Counted from the stretch's first letter, positions 1 through 8,027 are shown. The stretch: DNA of 64,000 nucleotides from Oxalicibacterium flavum (GCF_014635065.1 NZ_BMCG01000002.1:186001-250000); one strand, 5' to 3'. The notes: generated by a model from the sequence alone, not told the origin. Made by a program: numbers and translations.

Positions 1-1
1 T

Positions 2-847
2 GGGCCGGTGCGTTACCGGCAGACGCTGGAACGCATCGCATACCTGCACACGCAGCATGCAGACGATGCGGCCGAACGCTTTCAGGGGGCGCTGGCATTC
101 TCGCCGTTCGGCATCCACGGCCGCGACTGGCTGCGCAGCGCCGGGCTGCGCGATTGGCCCTTCGACCCGCTGGCGCTGGAAGACGTGGTGGCGGACGAGG
201 CCGGAAGCTGGGTGGTGTCGCGACAACGCCTGGCGGAAAGCGAACGTGCCGTGACGGCTTCGCTTGAAGCTTTCCATGCGCGCTTCCCGGAAGACATCGG
301 CCCCGACCGCCAGCGCGTGCGGCGCCTCGCGGTGCCGCGCATGCCGGAGTCGCTGTGGAGCAGCCTGGCGGATCGCCTGCGTACGGCGGGCGTCATCGGT
401 GAACGCAACGGCTTCCTGCATCTGCCCGAGCATGGCGTGCAATTATTGGCGGCCGAGAAGATCGTTGCCGAGCGCGTGCTGCCGCTATTGCGTGAAGGCC
501 GCTTCGATCCGCCGTGGGTGCGTGACCTGGCCGCGACCACCAATCTGCCGGAAACGCAGTTGCGCGTGGTGATGGCGCGCATGACGAAAGCGGGAGAAGT
601 ATTCCAGATCGTGAAGGACCTTTATTATCATCCTGATGTCGTACAGCAACTGGCCGGTCTGGCGCGGTCGCTGGGACAGGATAAGGGCAGCGTGACCGCT
701 GCCGACTATCGCGACGCCACCGGCCTCGGCCGCAAGCGCGCGATCCAGATACTCGAATTCTTCGACCGCATCGGCTTCCTGCGGCGTGTCGGAGACGAAC
801 ACCTGCTGCGACCGGGAACCAGTCTGTTTCCGTCAGCGCAGGATTGA
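2..847 (+). CDS. selB: SelB, selenocysteine-specific elongation factor (3' part only)
   Basis: The reading frame is open from the left edge of the window, so only the C-terminal part of the protein is seen and the GTPase domains lie outside. The visible 281 or so residues look like the tandem winged-helix region of SelB, the domain that binds the SECIS hairpin of selenoprotein mRNAs and tethers Sec-tRNA-Sec delivery to recoded UGA codons. Supporting stretches are the final winged helix (KGSVTAADYRDATGLGRKRA, then ILEFFDRIGF and LRRVGDEHLLRPGT). The gene ends 7 bases before a selenocysteine tRNA, which is the expected neighbour. An in-frame GTG near position 8 is internal and not the true start. 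SelA is likely just upstream but cannot be seen. Confidence 0.93.
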   Translation, partial: GPVRYRQTLERIAYLHTQHADDAAERFQGALAFSPFGIHGRDWLRSAGLRDWPFDPLALEDVVADEAGSWVVSRQRLAESERAVTASLEAFHARFPEDIGPDRQRVRRLAVPRMPESLWSSLADRLRTAGVIGERNGFLHLPEHGVQLLAAEKIVAERVLPLLREGRFDPPWVRDLAATTNLPETQLRVVMARMTKAGEVFQIVKDLYYHPDVVQQLAGLARSLGQDKGSVTAADYRDATGLGRKRAIQILEFFDRIGFLRRVGDEHLLRPGTSLFPSAQD

Positions 848-854
848 AGGATAA

Positions 855-950
855 GGAAGGAAATCGTCCCTGGTGGGGCGGCCGGGCTTCAAACCCGGTT
901 GGTGGCGCCATGCGTCGCCGGGTGGGTTCGACTCCCGCTTCCTTCCGCCA
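855..950 (+). tRNA. selC: tRNA-Sec (anticodon UCA)
   Basis: A 96-base tRNA with the special features of selenocysteine tRNA. The 8-bp acceptor stem GGAAGGAA (855-862) pairs with TTCCTTCC (939-946), followed by discriminator G and an encoded CCA at 948-950. The anticodon stem CCGGG/CCCGG (882-886, 894-898) encloses loop CTTCAAA with anticodon TCA at 889-891. A long extra arm contains the pairing GGCG/CGCC, and the T loop GGTTCGACTCC is present. It supplies Ser-tRNA-Sec for conversion by SelA and delivery by SelB, whose gene ends just upstream. Confidence 0.97.
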
Positions 951-957
951 TCTTGAT

Positions 958-1001
958 GACCGTCGGCCGCCCTCATTGGCCGTTATTATCGGCCGGCGGT
1001 C
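958..1001. terminator. Long inverted repeat, probable bidirectional terminator
   Basis: GACCGTCGGCCG (958-969) pairs with CGGCCGGCGGTC (990-1001) with one mismatch. It lies between the converging tRNA-Sec and methyltransferase genes and overlaps the methyltransferase stop codon. No long T-run is visible on either side, so intrinsic termination is plausible but not certain. Confidence 0.45.
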
Positions 1002-1614
1002 ATTCCACGCGGCAGTAGCAGTAGAGGAACTGCTGGGTGGTGCCGAACGGCGTCTCGTGCAGTTCGATCGCGCTTTCCACCAGACGGAAGCGCTCGCCGA
1101 ATTCGCCGTGCAGGCCTTCGCTGTCGTAGCGCACGGTTTCCAGCCCGCTGCAGCTCACCGGACCTTCAGGACCGAAGGTCGCCACGATCACATTCCCGCC
1201 CGGCTTCATTGCGCGCATTACCTGCCGCACATAGGCTTCGCGCTGCGCGGGCTCGGTCAGGAAATGGAACACGGCGCGGTCGTGCCAGACGTCGTAGCGT
1301 TGCGCTGGTAGCTCGACGCCCGTGATGTCGGCCACCAGCCATTCGATGCGCGCGGCATCCTGCCCCAGCCGCGCCTTGCAGGCATCGATGGCGGCCTGCG
1401 AAATGTCGAGCATGGACAGATCGCGGTAGCCGCGCCCGAACAGGTCGTCGATCAGCGTCGATTCGCCGCCGCCGACGTCGATGATGGCGGCATCGAACGA
1501 ACCGGCCGTGCGCGCGATGAGCTCCAGCGACTTGTCCAGGTGCGGCGCATACCAGCTGACAGCGTCCGGTGCCTTCTCGGTATAGACCTTGTCCCAGTGA
1601 TTGATCTTGTTCAT
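1000..1614 (-). CDS. Class I SAM-dependent methyltransferase
   Basis: A 204-residue protein with the Rossmann-type SAM-binding motif IIDVGGGES and the downstream motif MKPGGNVIVATFGPEGP typical of class I methyltransferases. It opens with NHWDKVYTEKAPDAVSWY, seen in many small bacterial SAM methyltransferases of undetermined substrate. The start at 1614 is chosen because AAGGA sits at the right distance upstream (AAGGACAACGAAATG). It begins 14 bases after the second permease gene, so it is probably the last gene of the selU-selD-transporter run. From context a selenium-methylating (detoxifying or volatilising) role is possible, but that is inference; the sequence itself does not name the acceptor. 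Confidence 0.85.
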   Translation of the reverse strand: MNKINHWDKVYTEKAPDAVSWYAPHLDKSLELIARTAGSFDAAIIDVGGGESTLIDDLFGRGYRDLSMLDISQAAIDACKARLGQDAARIEWLVADITGVELPAQRYDVWHDRAVFHFLTEPAQREAYVRQVMRAMKPGGNVIVATFGPEGPVSCSGLETVRYDSEGLHGEFGERFRLVESAIELHETPFGTTQQFLYCYCRVE

Positions 1615-1628
1615 TTCGTTGTCCTTGA

Positions 1629-2426
1629 CTAACGTGTCATGCGACGACGCAGCGCAAAACTCGCGGCGTCCACCACGCAGACCAGCAGCAGCATGGCGAT
1701 GATGACGGTGGCTGCCTGGTGCATCTGGAACAGCGACAGGTGGTACTTGAGCATCTGCCCCAGGCCGCCGGCACCGACCACGCCGAGGATGGCGGCGGCG
1801 CGGATGTTGTTTTCCCAACGATACAGCACATAGGACATCATCTGCGGACTGCAATGCGGCAGCGTGGCGTACAGGAAGGCCGAGGCCGGCGGCACGCCGT
1901 TGATGCGCAGCGTGCTTTCGGCCAGCGGCGGGCAGTTTTCGAGCGTGTCGGCGAACAGGCGGCCGAGCACGCCCGTGGTGTGCACGGCGAGCGCCAGCGT
2001 GCCGGCAAACGGCCCGAGTCCCGCCGCGATCAGCAGGATCGCCGCCCACACCAGTTCCGGAATCGAGCGCAGCACGTTCAGCGCGCCGCGCGTGATGAGC
2101 CGCGCCGTCATGCCGAAACGGCCGCTGGCCGGCAGGCTCAGGAGCAGGCCGAACAGCGCCGCCAGCAGCGTGCCGATGGCGGACATGGCAAGCGTTTCCA
2201 GCGTGGCAGTGCCGATGCGCGCCAGGAAGTTCGGCGCCATCTCCGGCGGCGAAAAGCCGCGCAGGAATTCGACGGTGGTGTCGATCGCCTCGCGGCCGAA
2301 GAATTCGCGCCACTTGAGCGGCAGCGAGACGAAGCTCGCGATCACCAGCAAGACCAGCGCTGCCAGCAGCAGCCAGGTCGAGAGCCGTACGCGCGGCGCG
2401 GGTGGCAGGGCAGCGGGGCGCGTCAT
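1629..2426 (-). CDS. PhnE-type ABC transporter permease (second copy)
   Basis: A 265-residue inner-membrane permease of the PhnE family. An N-terminal membrane segment (STWLLLAALVLLVIASF) is followed by a core of several more, with the EAA-like cytoplasmic loop GPFAGTLALAVHTTGVLGRL that docks on the ATPase. Its ATG overlaps the stop of the preceding permease gene (ATGA, 2423-2426), so the two are translationally coupled and probably form a heterodimeric channel. It belongs to a PhnD-PhnC-PhnE-PhnE importer lying downstream of selU and selD. The family suggests oxyanion import; the substrate is argued in the findings to be a selenium oxyanion rather than phosphonate. No C-P lyase genes are present in the window. 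Confidence 0.88.
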   Translation of the reverse strand: MTRPAALPPAPRVRLSTWLLLAALVLLVIASFVSLPLKWREFFGREAIDTTVEFLRGFSPPEMAPNFLARIGTATLETLAMSAIGTLLAALFGLLLSLPASGRFGMTARLITRGALNVLRSIPELVWAAILLIAAGLGPFAGTLALAVHTTGVLGRLFADTLENCPPLAESTLRINGVPPASAFLYATLPHCSPQMMSYVLYRWENNIRAAAILGVVGAGGLGQMLKYHLSLFQMHQAATVIIAMLLLVCVVDAASFALRRRMTR

Positions 2427-3253
2427 TCCAGCCTCCGGCGCAGCATGGCCGATACGCCATCGGCGCAGGCCACGAGCAGGATGAAGACGAGCAGCATGGT
2501 CGCCAGTTCGTCGCCGGCCAGCATCTTCATCGATTCGTCCATGCGCTGACCAAGCCCGCCTGCACCGACGAAGCCCATCACGACCGAGCCGCGGATCGCG
2601 CATTCCCAGCGATAGACGGTATAGGAAACGAGTTCCGACGCCGAGGCGGGCAGGGCGCCGTAGAGGAAGGCCGACAGGCGGCCGCTGCCGTTGCGCAGCA
2701 GGCTGTCGCAGGCCGACGGGTCGGACGACTCGAGGATATCCGCATAGACCTTGCCCAGCATGCCGCAATAGGTCAGTGCGATCGCGATCACGCCGGCGGT
2801 CGGCCCCAGGCCGACGATGCGCACCAGCAGCAGCGCCCACACCAGTTCCGGCACGCTGCGCAGCAGAATCAGCAGCCAGCGCACGAGCTGGCGCAGTGCC
2901 ATCGCCCAGCGCGCGATGCGGCCGGTGCCGAGGCGCGAGATCGACAGCCGTTCGGTCGCGATCAGCGTCATCGGGATCGCGCCGAGCAGCGCGAGCGTCA
3001 TGCCGGCGGTCGCCATGGCGATGGTTTCCCAGGTCGAGTAGGCGACCATTTCGAGGAATTCCAGCGAATGCGCGGGCGGGAAGAAGCTGGTGAGGAATTG
3101 CCAGGTTGCCTGCAGGCTTTGCGCATCGAACAGGATCCACGGCTTGAACTCGGCCATCGTCAGCATCGGCCACAGGATCACGATGGCGACGATGCAGGTG
3201 GCGATGCGGCCATTCCAGGCCGGGTCGCGCAGGGAAGCGGGAAGGGACGTCAT
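2423..3253 (-). CDS. PhnE-type ABC transporter permease (first copy)
   Basis: A 276-residue integral membrane permease of the phosphonate/phosphite importer family. The start at 3253 (MTSLPASLRD) follows the ATPase gene stop by 4 bases. A hydrophobic segment near residues 15-35 (ATCIVAIVILWPMLTMAEF) leads into the permease core, which contains the ABC docking loop GPTAGVIAIALTYCGMLGKV. The coding frame stays open for some 40 codons further upstream inside the ATPase gene, but that part reads as low-quality sequence and is not taken. The overlap with the next permease gene indicates one operon. Substrate identity cannot be read from the permease alone. Confidence 0.88.
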   Translation of the reverse strand: MTSLPASLRDPAWNGRIATCIVAIVILWPMLTMAEFKPWILFDAQSLQATWQFLTSFFPPAHSLEFLEMVAYSTWETIAMATAGMTLALLGAIPMTLIATERLSISRLGTGRIARWAMALRQLVRWLLILLRSVPELVWALLLVRIVGLGPTAGVIAIALTYCGMLGKVYADILESSDPSACDSLLRNGSGRLSAFLYGALPASASELVSYTVYRWECAIRGSVVMGFVGAGGLGQRMDESMKMLAGDELATMLLVFILLVACADGVSAMLRRRLE

Positions 3254-3257
3254 GACG

Positions 3258-4073
3258 CTAGCAGCGCGGAATGACGGAGGCCGCATCGGCCGCCGGGACT
3301 TCTTCCGGCCTGGGCGCGTCGTCATTGCGGTTGCGGTAGAGCGCAGCGATGTCGGCGTCGCCGATGGCGCTGCTGGCGGCATCGAACACCACGCGGCCGT
3401 CGCGCAGGCCGATCACGCGCGCAAAGTTGCTGCGCGCCAGTTCCACCTGGTGCAGGCTGCAGATCAGCGTCGCGTTGCGCTTGCCGGCTTCGCGCTGCAG
3501 CACCTGCAGGGTCTGCAGCGAGAGCGTCGGGTCGAGCGCCGACAGCGGTTCGTCAACCAGGAAGGCTTCGGCCCGCGAGATCAATGCGCGCGCCATGCCG
3601 CAGCGCTGGCGCTCGCCGCCGGACAGGCGATCGACGCGCGCATACAGCTTGTCCTGCAGGTTGAACGGCGCCAGCGCCTCGTAGGCGCGTGCCGGGTCGA
3701 TCGGCTTGACCAGCGAGCGCATCGCTTGCCACACGCTCCATTGCGGCAGCGCGCCGGCCAGCACTGCATTGACCACACGCTGGCGCGGCGGCAGCGGCGG
3801 CGTCTGAGGCGCAAGGAACAGGCGCGAGCGCAGCGCATGGCGCGCCGTGCCCGGCAATTGCCACGGATCTTCGTCGAACAGCCGGAAGCTGCCGGAATCC
3901 GGCTTCAGCGCGCAGGCGAGCGTGTGCAGCAGGCTGGTCTTGCCGGCGCCCGAAGGACCGATCAGAGCAATCTGTTCGCCCTGGCGGATGGAAAGCGTGA
4001 TCTCGCGCAGCGCCAGCGCCGACAGCGCGGCACCGTCATGGCGCACCGAGACCGATTCGAGTTGGAATGTCAT
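3258..4073 (-). CDS. PhnC-type ABC transporter ATP-binding protein
   Basis: A 271-residue ABC ATPase. It shows Walker A GPSGAGKTSLL (about residues 39-49), signature LSGGERQRCGMARAL, Walker B AFLVDEPLSALD and the H-loop region ICSLHQVELA. It energises the importer formed with the two PhnE-like permeases and the periplasmic PhnD-like protein. The gene lies 54 bases after the binding-protein gene and 4 bases before the first permease gene. Family similarity is to phosphonate/phosphite importers; the selenium context suggests another oxyanion. The roughly 15-30 C-terminal residues are low-complexity and Ala/Pro-rich. Confidence 0.9.
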   Translation of the reverse strand: MTFQLESVSVRHDGAALSALALREITLSIRQGEQIALIGPSGAGKTSLLHTLACALKPDSGSFRLFDEDPWQLPGTARHALRSRLFLAPQTPPLPPRQRVVNAVLAGALPQWSVWQAMRSLVKPIDPARAYEALAPFNLQDKLYARVDRLSGGERQRCGMARALISRAEAFLVDEPLSALDPTLSLQTLQVLQREAGKRNATLICSLHQVELARSNFARVIGLRDGRVVFDAASSAIGDADIAALYRNRNDDAPRPEEVPAADAASVIPRC

Positions 4074-4127
4074 GAGGGAATGCGCCCGACCAGCGGTACA
4101 GTACCGGGGCCGGGCGGGGCGCGAGGA

Positions 4128-5003
4128 TTACTTCAGCAGGCCCGCATCGCGTGCGGCCGCCTCGATATCCTTGTAGTTTTCGGCCTTGGTCGGGATGAAG
4201 CGCGTGGCACGCTGCAATTCGAGGATCTGCTTGCCTTCCGGCGTATCCGGCGTCAGCGACAGGAAGGCGTCGGTCAGCTTCTTGCGCACGGCAGGGTCGA
4301 GGTCGGAACGCACGCTCCAGTTGTAGTCGTAGTAACCGGGCGTGGTGTAGAACACGCGCACCTTGGTCGGATCGACCTTCTTGGACTCGACCAGTTTTTC
4401 CCAGACCGAGATGTTGAGCGCACCGGCGTCAACCTTGCCGCCAGCGACTGCCGCCACCGTTGCGTCATGTGCGCCGGAGAAGGAGATGCGCTTCATGTCG
4501 GCGTCCGGATTGATCTTGGCCGCCAGCAGGAAGTGGCGCGGCATCAGGTGGCCGGAAGTCGAGGATTCGGAACCGAAGCTGAAGTTCTTGCCCTTCAGGT
4601 CTTCCAGCTTGTTGATCGACTTGTTGGTGGTGATGAAGACGGACTGGAATTTCTCGTCTTCCTCGCGCTGCACCAGCGGTACGACCTTGCCGCCGCTGCG
4701 CACGTTGGCCTGCACGAAGGTGAAGCCGCCGAACCAGACCATGTCCAGTTTATTGGTGATCAGGCCTTCGACCGAGGCTGCGTAGTCGGTGACCGGCGTG
4801 AATTCCACCTTCATGCCGAGCTTCTTCGCCAGGTAGTCGCCGAGCGGCTTGAACTTTCGCTGCAGTTCGGTCGGAGACTCGTCGGGGATGGCCGATACGC
4901 GGAATACCTGCTGCGCATGGGCCACGCTGCTGGCGCCAATGGCGACGGTGGTCACCAGGGCAGCAAAAAGGGCGGAGATTTTCGGAACGGACAGGCGAAT
5001 CAT
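4128..5003 (-). CDS. PhnD-like periplasmic binding protein, putative selenium-oxyanion importer
   Basis: A 291-residue secreted binding protein. Residues 1-30 form a Sec signal peptide (hydrophobic ALFAALVTTVAIGASSV, cleavage near AHAQQ). The mature part is a PhnD-family domain with hallmark stretches DYAASVEGLITNKLDMVWFG and FGSESSTSGHLMPRHFL. The start at 5003 is preferred to a possible ATG at 5015 because GAGG lies 6-7 bases upstream of 5003. The PhnD superfamily binds phosphonate, phosphite or phosphate. A clade described in protein-family collections as a putative selenate ABC transporter binding protein occurs together with SelD and SelU, and this gene lies directly downstream of both. 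Ligand assignment is therefore inference from context. Confidence 0.85.
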   Translation of the reverse strand: MIRLSVPKISALFAALVTTVAIGASSVAHAQQVFRVSAIPDESPTELQRKFKPLGDYLAKKLGMKVEFTPVTDYAASVEGLITNKLDMVWFGGFTFVQANVRSGGKVVPLVQREEDEKFQSVFITTNKSINKLEDLKGKNFSFGSESSTSGHLMPRHFLLAAKINPDADMKRISFSGAHDATVAAVAGGKVDAGALNISVWEKLVESKKVDPTKVRVFYTTPGYYDYNWSVRSDLDPAVRKKLTDAFLSLTPDTPEGKQILELQRATRFIPTKAENYKDIEAAARDAGLLK

Positions 5004-5077
5004 GCTGCACCTCATTGTTGTTGTGGATGGATGGGTAAAACGCTTGGCAAAGCCAAGGTGAAGCGGCGATGCATCGC

Positions 5078-5102
5078 GGAAGGCGCAGTCACGGCACCTT
5101 CC
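5078..5102. repeat. Imperfect hairpin between selD and the transporter genes
   Basis: GGAAGG (5078-5083) and CCTTCC (5097-5102) can pair, with further partial pairing inside. It sits in the 129-base gap between the selD stop and the binding-protein start. No T-run follows on the minus strand, so it is not a clear terminator; it may partially attenuate or punctuate the operon. Confidence 0.3.
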
Positions 5103-5132
5103 TTGAATCCTGTTTTTCTTCAGGCGAGCGGC

Positions 5133-6188
5133 TCAGGACACTTTCACCTGCGGTGCACCGGCACTCATCCTGCCGATGACGGCAGCGCCGGCAAAGCCTT
5201 CCGCGCGGAATAGCGCAAGCACGTCCTCGAGGGCTTCCGGTGCACACGATACCAGCAAACCGCCGGCCGTCTGCGGGTCGGTCAGTAGTGCGCGCTGCAC
5301 CGGCGTAATGGATTGCGCCAGATCGACTTCGTTCCCGTAACCGAGCCAGTTGCGCTCGGACGCGCCCGTGATGCAGCCCTTCTCGGCCAGAGCCCGCACC
5401 TGAGGCAGGAAAGGAATGGCGTCCATGTCCAGTTGCGCCTGCAGGCCCGAGCCGCGCGCCAGTTCGAGCAGATGGCCAAGCAGGCCGAAACCGGTGACGT
5501 CGGTCAGCGCATGCACGCCGGAGAGTTCGGACAGTTTCCTGCCCGGCGTGTTGAGCTTTGTGGTGCTGGCGATCATCGCGGCGTAGCCGGCGTCGTCGAG
5601 CACGTTCTTTTTAAGTGCGGCCGACAGCACGCCCACGCCGAGCGGCTTGCCGAGGACCAGCACGTCGCCGGCCTGGGCATCCGCGTTGCGCTTGAGGCGG
5701 GAAGGGTGGACCAGGCCAAGCGCGACCAACCCGTAGATCGGTTCGACCGAATCGATGGTGTGGCCGCCGGCGATCGGAATGCCGGCTTCGGCACAGATCG
5801 ATTCGCCGCCGCGCAGGATCTGGCCGATGACTTCGACCGGCAACTGGTTGACCGGCATGCCGACCAGCGCCAGCGCCATGATTGGCGTGCCGCCCATGGC
5901 ATAGACATCGGACAGCGCATTGGTCGCGGCGATGCGGCCGAAATCGTAGGGATCGTCAACGATCGGCATGAAGAAGTCGGTGGTGGCGATCAGCGCCTGT
6001 TCGTCGTTGAGCTGATAAACCGCTGCATCGTCCGAGGTTTCGATGCCGACCAGAAGCTGCTGCGGCAGCGGGAAGCCGCCGGTGCTCTTCAGGATGTCGC
6101 GCAGCACGCCGGGCGCGATCTTGCAGCCGCAGCCGCCGCCGTGCGAAAAGCTCGTGAGTCTGATGCCCGAAGGTGCGGTATCTGCCAT
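5133..6188 (-). CDS. selD: Selenide, water dikinase (selenophosphate synthetase)
   Basis: A 351-residue SelD, normal length. It makes monoselenophosphate from selenide and ATP, the selenium donor for both Sec-tRNA (SelA) and 2-selenouridine in tRNA (SelU). The N-terminal glycine-rich loop carries the catalytic pair in SHGGGCGCK: Cys20 and Lys23, the equivalents of E. coli Cys17 and Lys20. The redox residue is therefore an ordinary Cys and not a selenocysteine. Downstream ATP-binding features include the DDAAVYQLND and GGHTIDSVEPIYGLVALG regions. The gene begins 39 bases after selU and precedes the PhnD-like transporter genes, all on one strand. Confidence 0.97.
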   Translation of the reverse strand: MADTAPSGIRLTSFSHGGGCGCKIAPGVLRDILKSTGGFPLPQQLLVGIETSDDAAVYQLNDEQALIATTDFFMPIVDDPYDFGRIAATNALSDVYAMGGTPIMALALVGMPVNQLPVEVIGQILRGGESICAEAGIPIAGGHTIDSVEPIYGLVALGLVHPSRLKRNADAQAGDVLVLGKPLGVGVLSAALKKNVLDDAGYAAMIASTTKLNTPGRKLSELSGVHALTDVTGFGLLGHLLELARGSGLQAQLDMDAIPFLPQVRALAEKGCITGASERNWLGYGNEVDLAQSITPVQRALLTDPQTAGGLLVSCAPEALEDVLALFRAEGFAGAAVIGRMSAGAPQVKVS

Positions 6189-6227
6189 TGGAATCCTGTA
6201 TCTGAAAAATGTCCGAGGACGGTGGCT

Positions 6228-7292
6228 CTAAGCGACGGTCGTAACCAACTGTCGTGCGGCCGCTTCGAATGCCGGCTCGGAGAAATCGTGAATCTGCAGC
6301 GATCCGGCCTCGCCCAGTTGCTGGAAGTTGCGTTTGACCGATTGCGCGTACAAGGCATCGTAATGCGTTGCCAGCAAGGTCTCAACCAGTTTCGGCATCT
6401 CGCCGGATGCAACGAGTTGGTGCCACTGCGCGATCTTTTCCTTGCCATGCAGCGGCGTGAGCAGATCGAGCTGCGTACCGAGCTGCGCCGTATCGTCGGT
6501 GAAATGCGCATATTCGTCGAGCAGCAGGGCGACGCGATCGGGCAGGGGCAGTGACAGCACGGTGCAGGACGAAGCCCGCATGCGTTCCATCAGCGCATCC
6601 GGTACACGCAGACGGCCAACCTTCTTGCTTTCCGCCTCGACAAATACCGGCCGTGCGGAATCGAAGCCGCGCAACAGATGCCAGATGCTGCTTTCAAACC
6701 GTTTCTGGGCAGGCTGCGGACTGTCGGGCAGATTGCCGAGGACAGAGCCGCGATGATTGGCCAGTTGCTCGAGATCCAGCACCTGCGCGCCCTGCGCTGC
6801 CAGATGACGCAGCAGCCGGCTCTTGCCGCTGCCAGTCGGGCCGCACAGCACATGGAAGCGAAACGAGGCGGGCAGTGCGGCGAGTTCGGTATTCACATGG
6901 CTGCGATAGGCCTTGTAGCCGCCGTCTATGCGCGTCACCGGCCAGCCGATGCGCGCCAGGATGTGCGACATCGCGCCGCTGCGGTTGCCGCCGCGCCAGC
7001 AATAGACCAGCGGCTTCCAGTTTTGCGGATGATCGCGGAACGGACCTTCGATATGCCTTGCGATGTTCTTCGCCACCAATGCCGCCCCCAATTTCTTGGC
7101 CTCGAAGGCGCCGACCTGGCGATACAGCGTGCCGACCTCGACACGCTCCTCGTTGCTCAATACCGGGCAATTGATCGCTCCCGGGATGTGATCCTCGGCG
7201 AATTCCAGCGGGCTGCGCACGTCGATGATCGTGTCGTAGCTGTCGAGCGTGGCAATGAGTTCGGAGAACGGCAGAACGGCGGGATATTTCAT
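6228..7292 (-). CDS. selU (mnmH, ybbB): tRNA 2-selenouridine synthase
   Basis: A 354-residue two-domain enzyme that replaces the sulfur of wobble 2-thiouridine in tRNA with selenium, using selenophosphate from SelD. Residues about 1-130 form a rhodanese domain with the active-site loop YCWRGGNRSG, catalytic Cys98. The C-terminal half is a P-loop domain with Walker A CGPTGSGKSRLL (residues 150-161). Length and domain order match the E. coli protein. It lies between a 56-residue small ORF and selD on the same strand, so SelD product can feed SelU as well as the SelA/SelB pathway. The ribosome-binding site is weak, which suggests coupling with the small ORF 11 bases upstream. Confidence 0.96.
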   Translation of the reverse strand: MKYPAVLPFSELIATLDSYDTIIDVRSPLEFAEDHIPGAINCPVLSNEERVEVGTLYRQVGAFEAKKLGAALVAKNIARHIEGPFRDHPQNWKPLVYCWRGGNRSGAMSHILARIGWPVTRIDGGYKAYRSHVNTELAALPASFRFHVLCGPTGSGKSRLLRHLAAQGAQVLDLEQLANHRGSVLGNLPDSPQPAQKRFESSIWHLLRGFDSARPVFVEAESKKVGRLRVPDALMERMRASSCTVLSLPLPDRVALLLDEYAHFTDDTAQLGTQLDLLTPLHGKEKIAQWHQLVASGEMPKLVETLLATHYDALYAQSVKRNFQQLGEAGSLQIHDFSEPAFEAAARQLVTTVA

Positions 7293-7303
7293 GCAGTCGC
7301 GGC

Positions 7304-7474
7304 TCAGCCCTCGGCGTCTTTCAGGAACTGCTTGGCCAAGGCAACCGGATCGGGCGTGGTATCGAAGCCTTCGTCGCCGTAAAAGATGTCAAAGGCATCC
7401 AGTGCGCTTTCCATATCCACGCCTGCATTGAGCAGCGTCTCGACCCAAAGGGCGCGCCAACGTTGTTCGTCCAT
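7304..7474 (-). CDS. Small acidic protein of unknown function upstream of selU
   Basis: A 56-residue frame starting MDEQRWRALWVETLLNAG and ending FLKDAEG. It is soluble and acidic, with two predicted amphipathic helices around a short FYGDEGFDTTPDP turn. A good ribosome-binding site (AGGAACAGGAC before ATG) supports translation. Its stop lies 11 bases before the selU start, on the same strand, so it is very likely the first gene of the selU-selD operon. I do not recognise the family. The even codon use and operon position make a real gene likely; a role in selenium or tRNA modification would be guesswork. Confidence 0.68.
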   Translation of the reverse strand: MDEQRWRALWVETLLNAGVDMESALDAFDIFYGDEGFDTTPDPVALAKQFLKDAEG

Positions 7475-7712
7475 GTCCTGTTCCTGTAGCTACCGAATTG
7501 AATGATGCAGACGAGCGAGTACCTGTCTGCGGGCAGGAATGATAGCAGAGCGTAAAAAAGACTTCTCTGAAACACGAAAATCCCTTTCGGCGTCCGCTTC
7601 ATGTATTGGCCGTGCCGGCAATCTAAACAAATGAAAATAACGAGGTCATGGGATTGAAGGTTGCCTGGAAGAAGCTTTACATTGTTGAATTAGTTAATTT
7701 AACAATCCCGTC

Positions 7713-8027
7713 ATGGATTACTTGTTCTCGCTCCTGGATCGACCTGCAGTGCTGGCTGGCCTCGTCAGCGCGGGCTGCCTTTGCTACGTGGTGTGGTGGT
7801 ATTTGATCCTGCGCGAACCCGGCAACGTGCCGCTATCCGTGGCGGAAAAAGCAGTAGAAGCACGCGAAAGACTGATCGTCACGCTGCATGGCGATTGCGC
7901 TGCGGCGGATCGCCTCATCGAATATGAGCAAAGGCGAGCGGGTCCATCTGGTTGTGGAAAGCTGGACGCTGCGGAGCGCGCGTTGTCACGCTTGCAGTAT
8001 GACCGGTCGCGTGGACAATGGCCGTAA
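7713..8027 (+). CDS. Hypothetical membrane-anchored protein
   Basis: A 104-residue protein of unknown family. One membrane segment lies at about residues 12-34 (AVLAGLVSAGCLCYVVWWYL). A hydrophilic region follows, rich in Glu and Arg, with a possible coiled-coil section (VAEKAVEARERLI, AAADRLIEYEQRR). It is preceded by an AT-rich stretch (7610-7712) that is likely its promoter region, although no clear ribosome-binding site is visible. It sits in the AT-rich pocket between the selenium and metal loci and may have been acquired. Confidence 0.55.
   Translation: MDYLFSLLDRPAVLAGLVSAGCLCYVVWWYLILREPGNVPLSVAEKAVEARERLIVTLHGDCAAADRLIEYEQRRAGPSGCGKLDAAERALSRLQYDRSRGQWP

Noticed and set aside
393-911. 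Long minus-strand frames antisense to selB
   Set aside because: They are Arg/Pro-rich shadow frames opposite a clear SelB domain and a tRNA; no start signal or family resemblance.
3090-5213. A 707-codon plus-strand open frame opposite the phnC/phnD-like genes
   Set aside because: It is antisense to well-supported ABC transporter genes; composition is typical of GC-rich shadow frames (His/Arg/Gln-rich), with no domain.
5133-6188. SelD as a selenoprotein
   Set aside because: The catalytic position is encoded by an ordinary Cys codon (Cys20) and there is no in-frame TGA.
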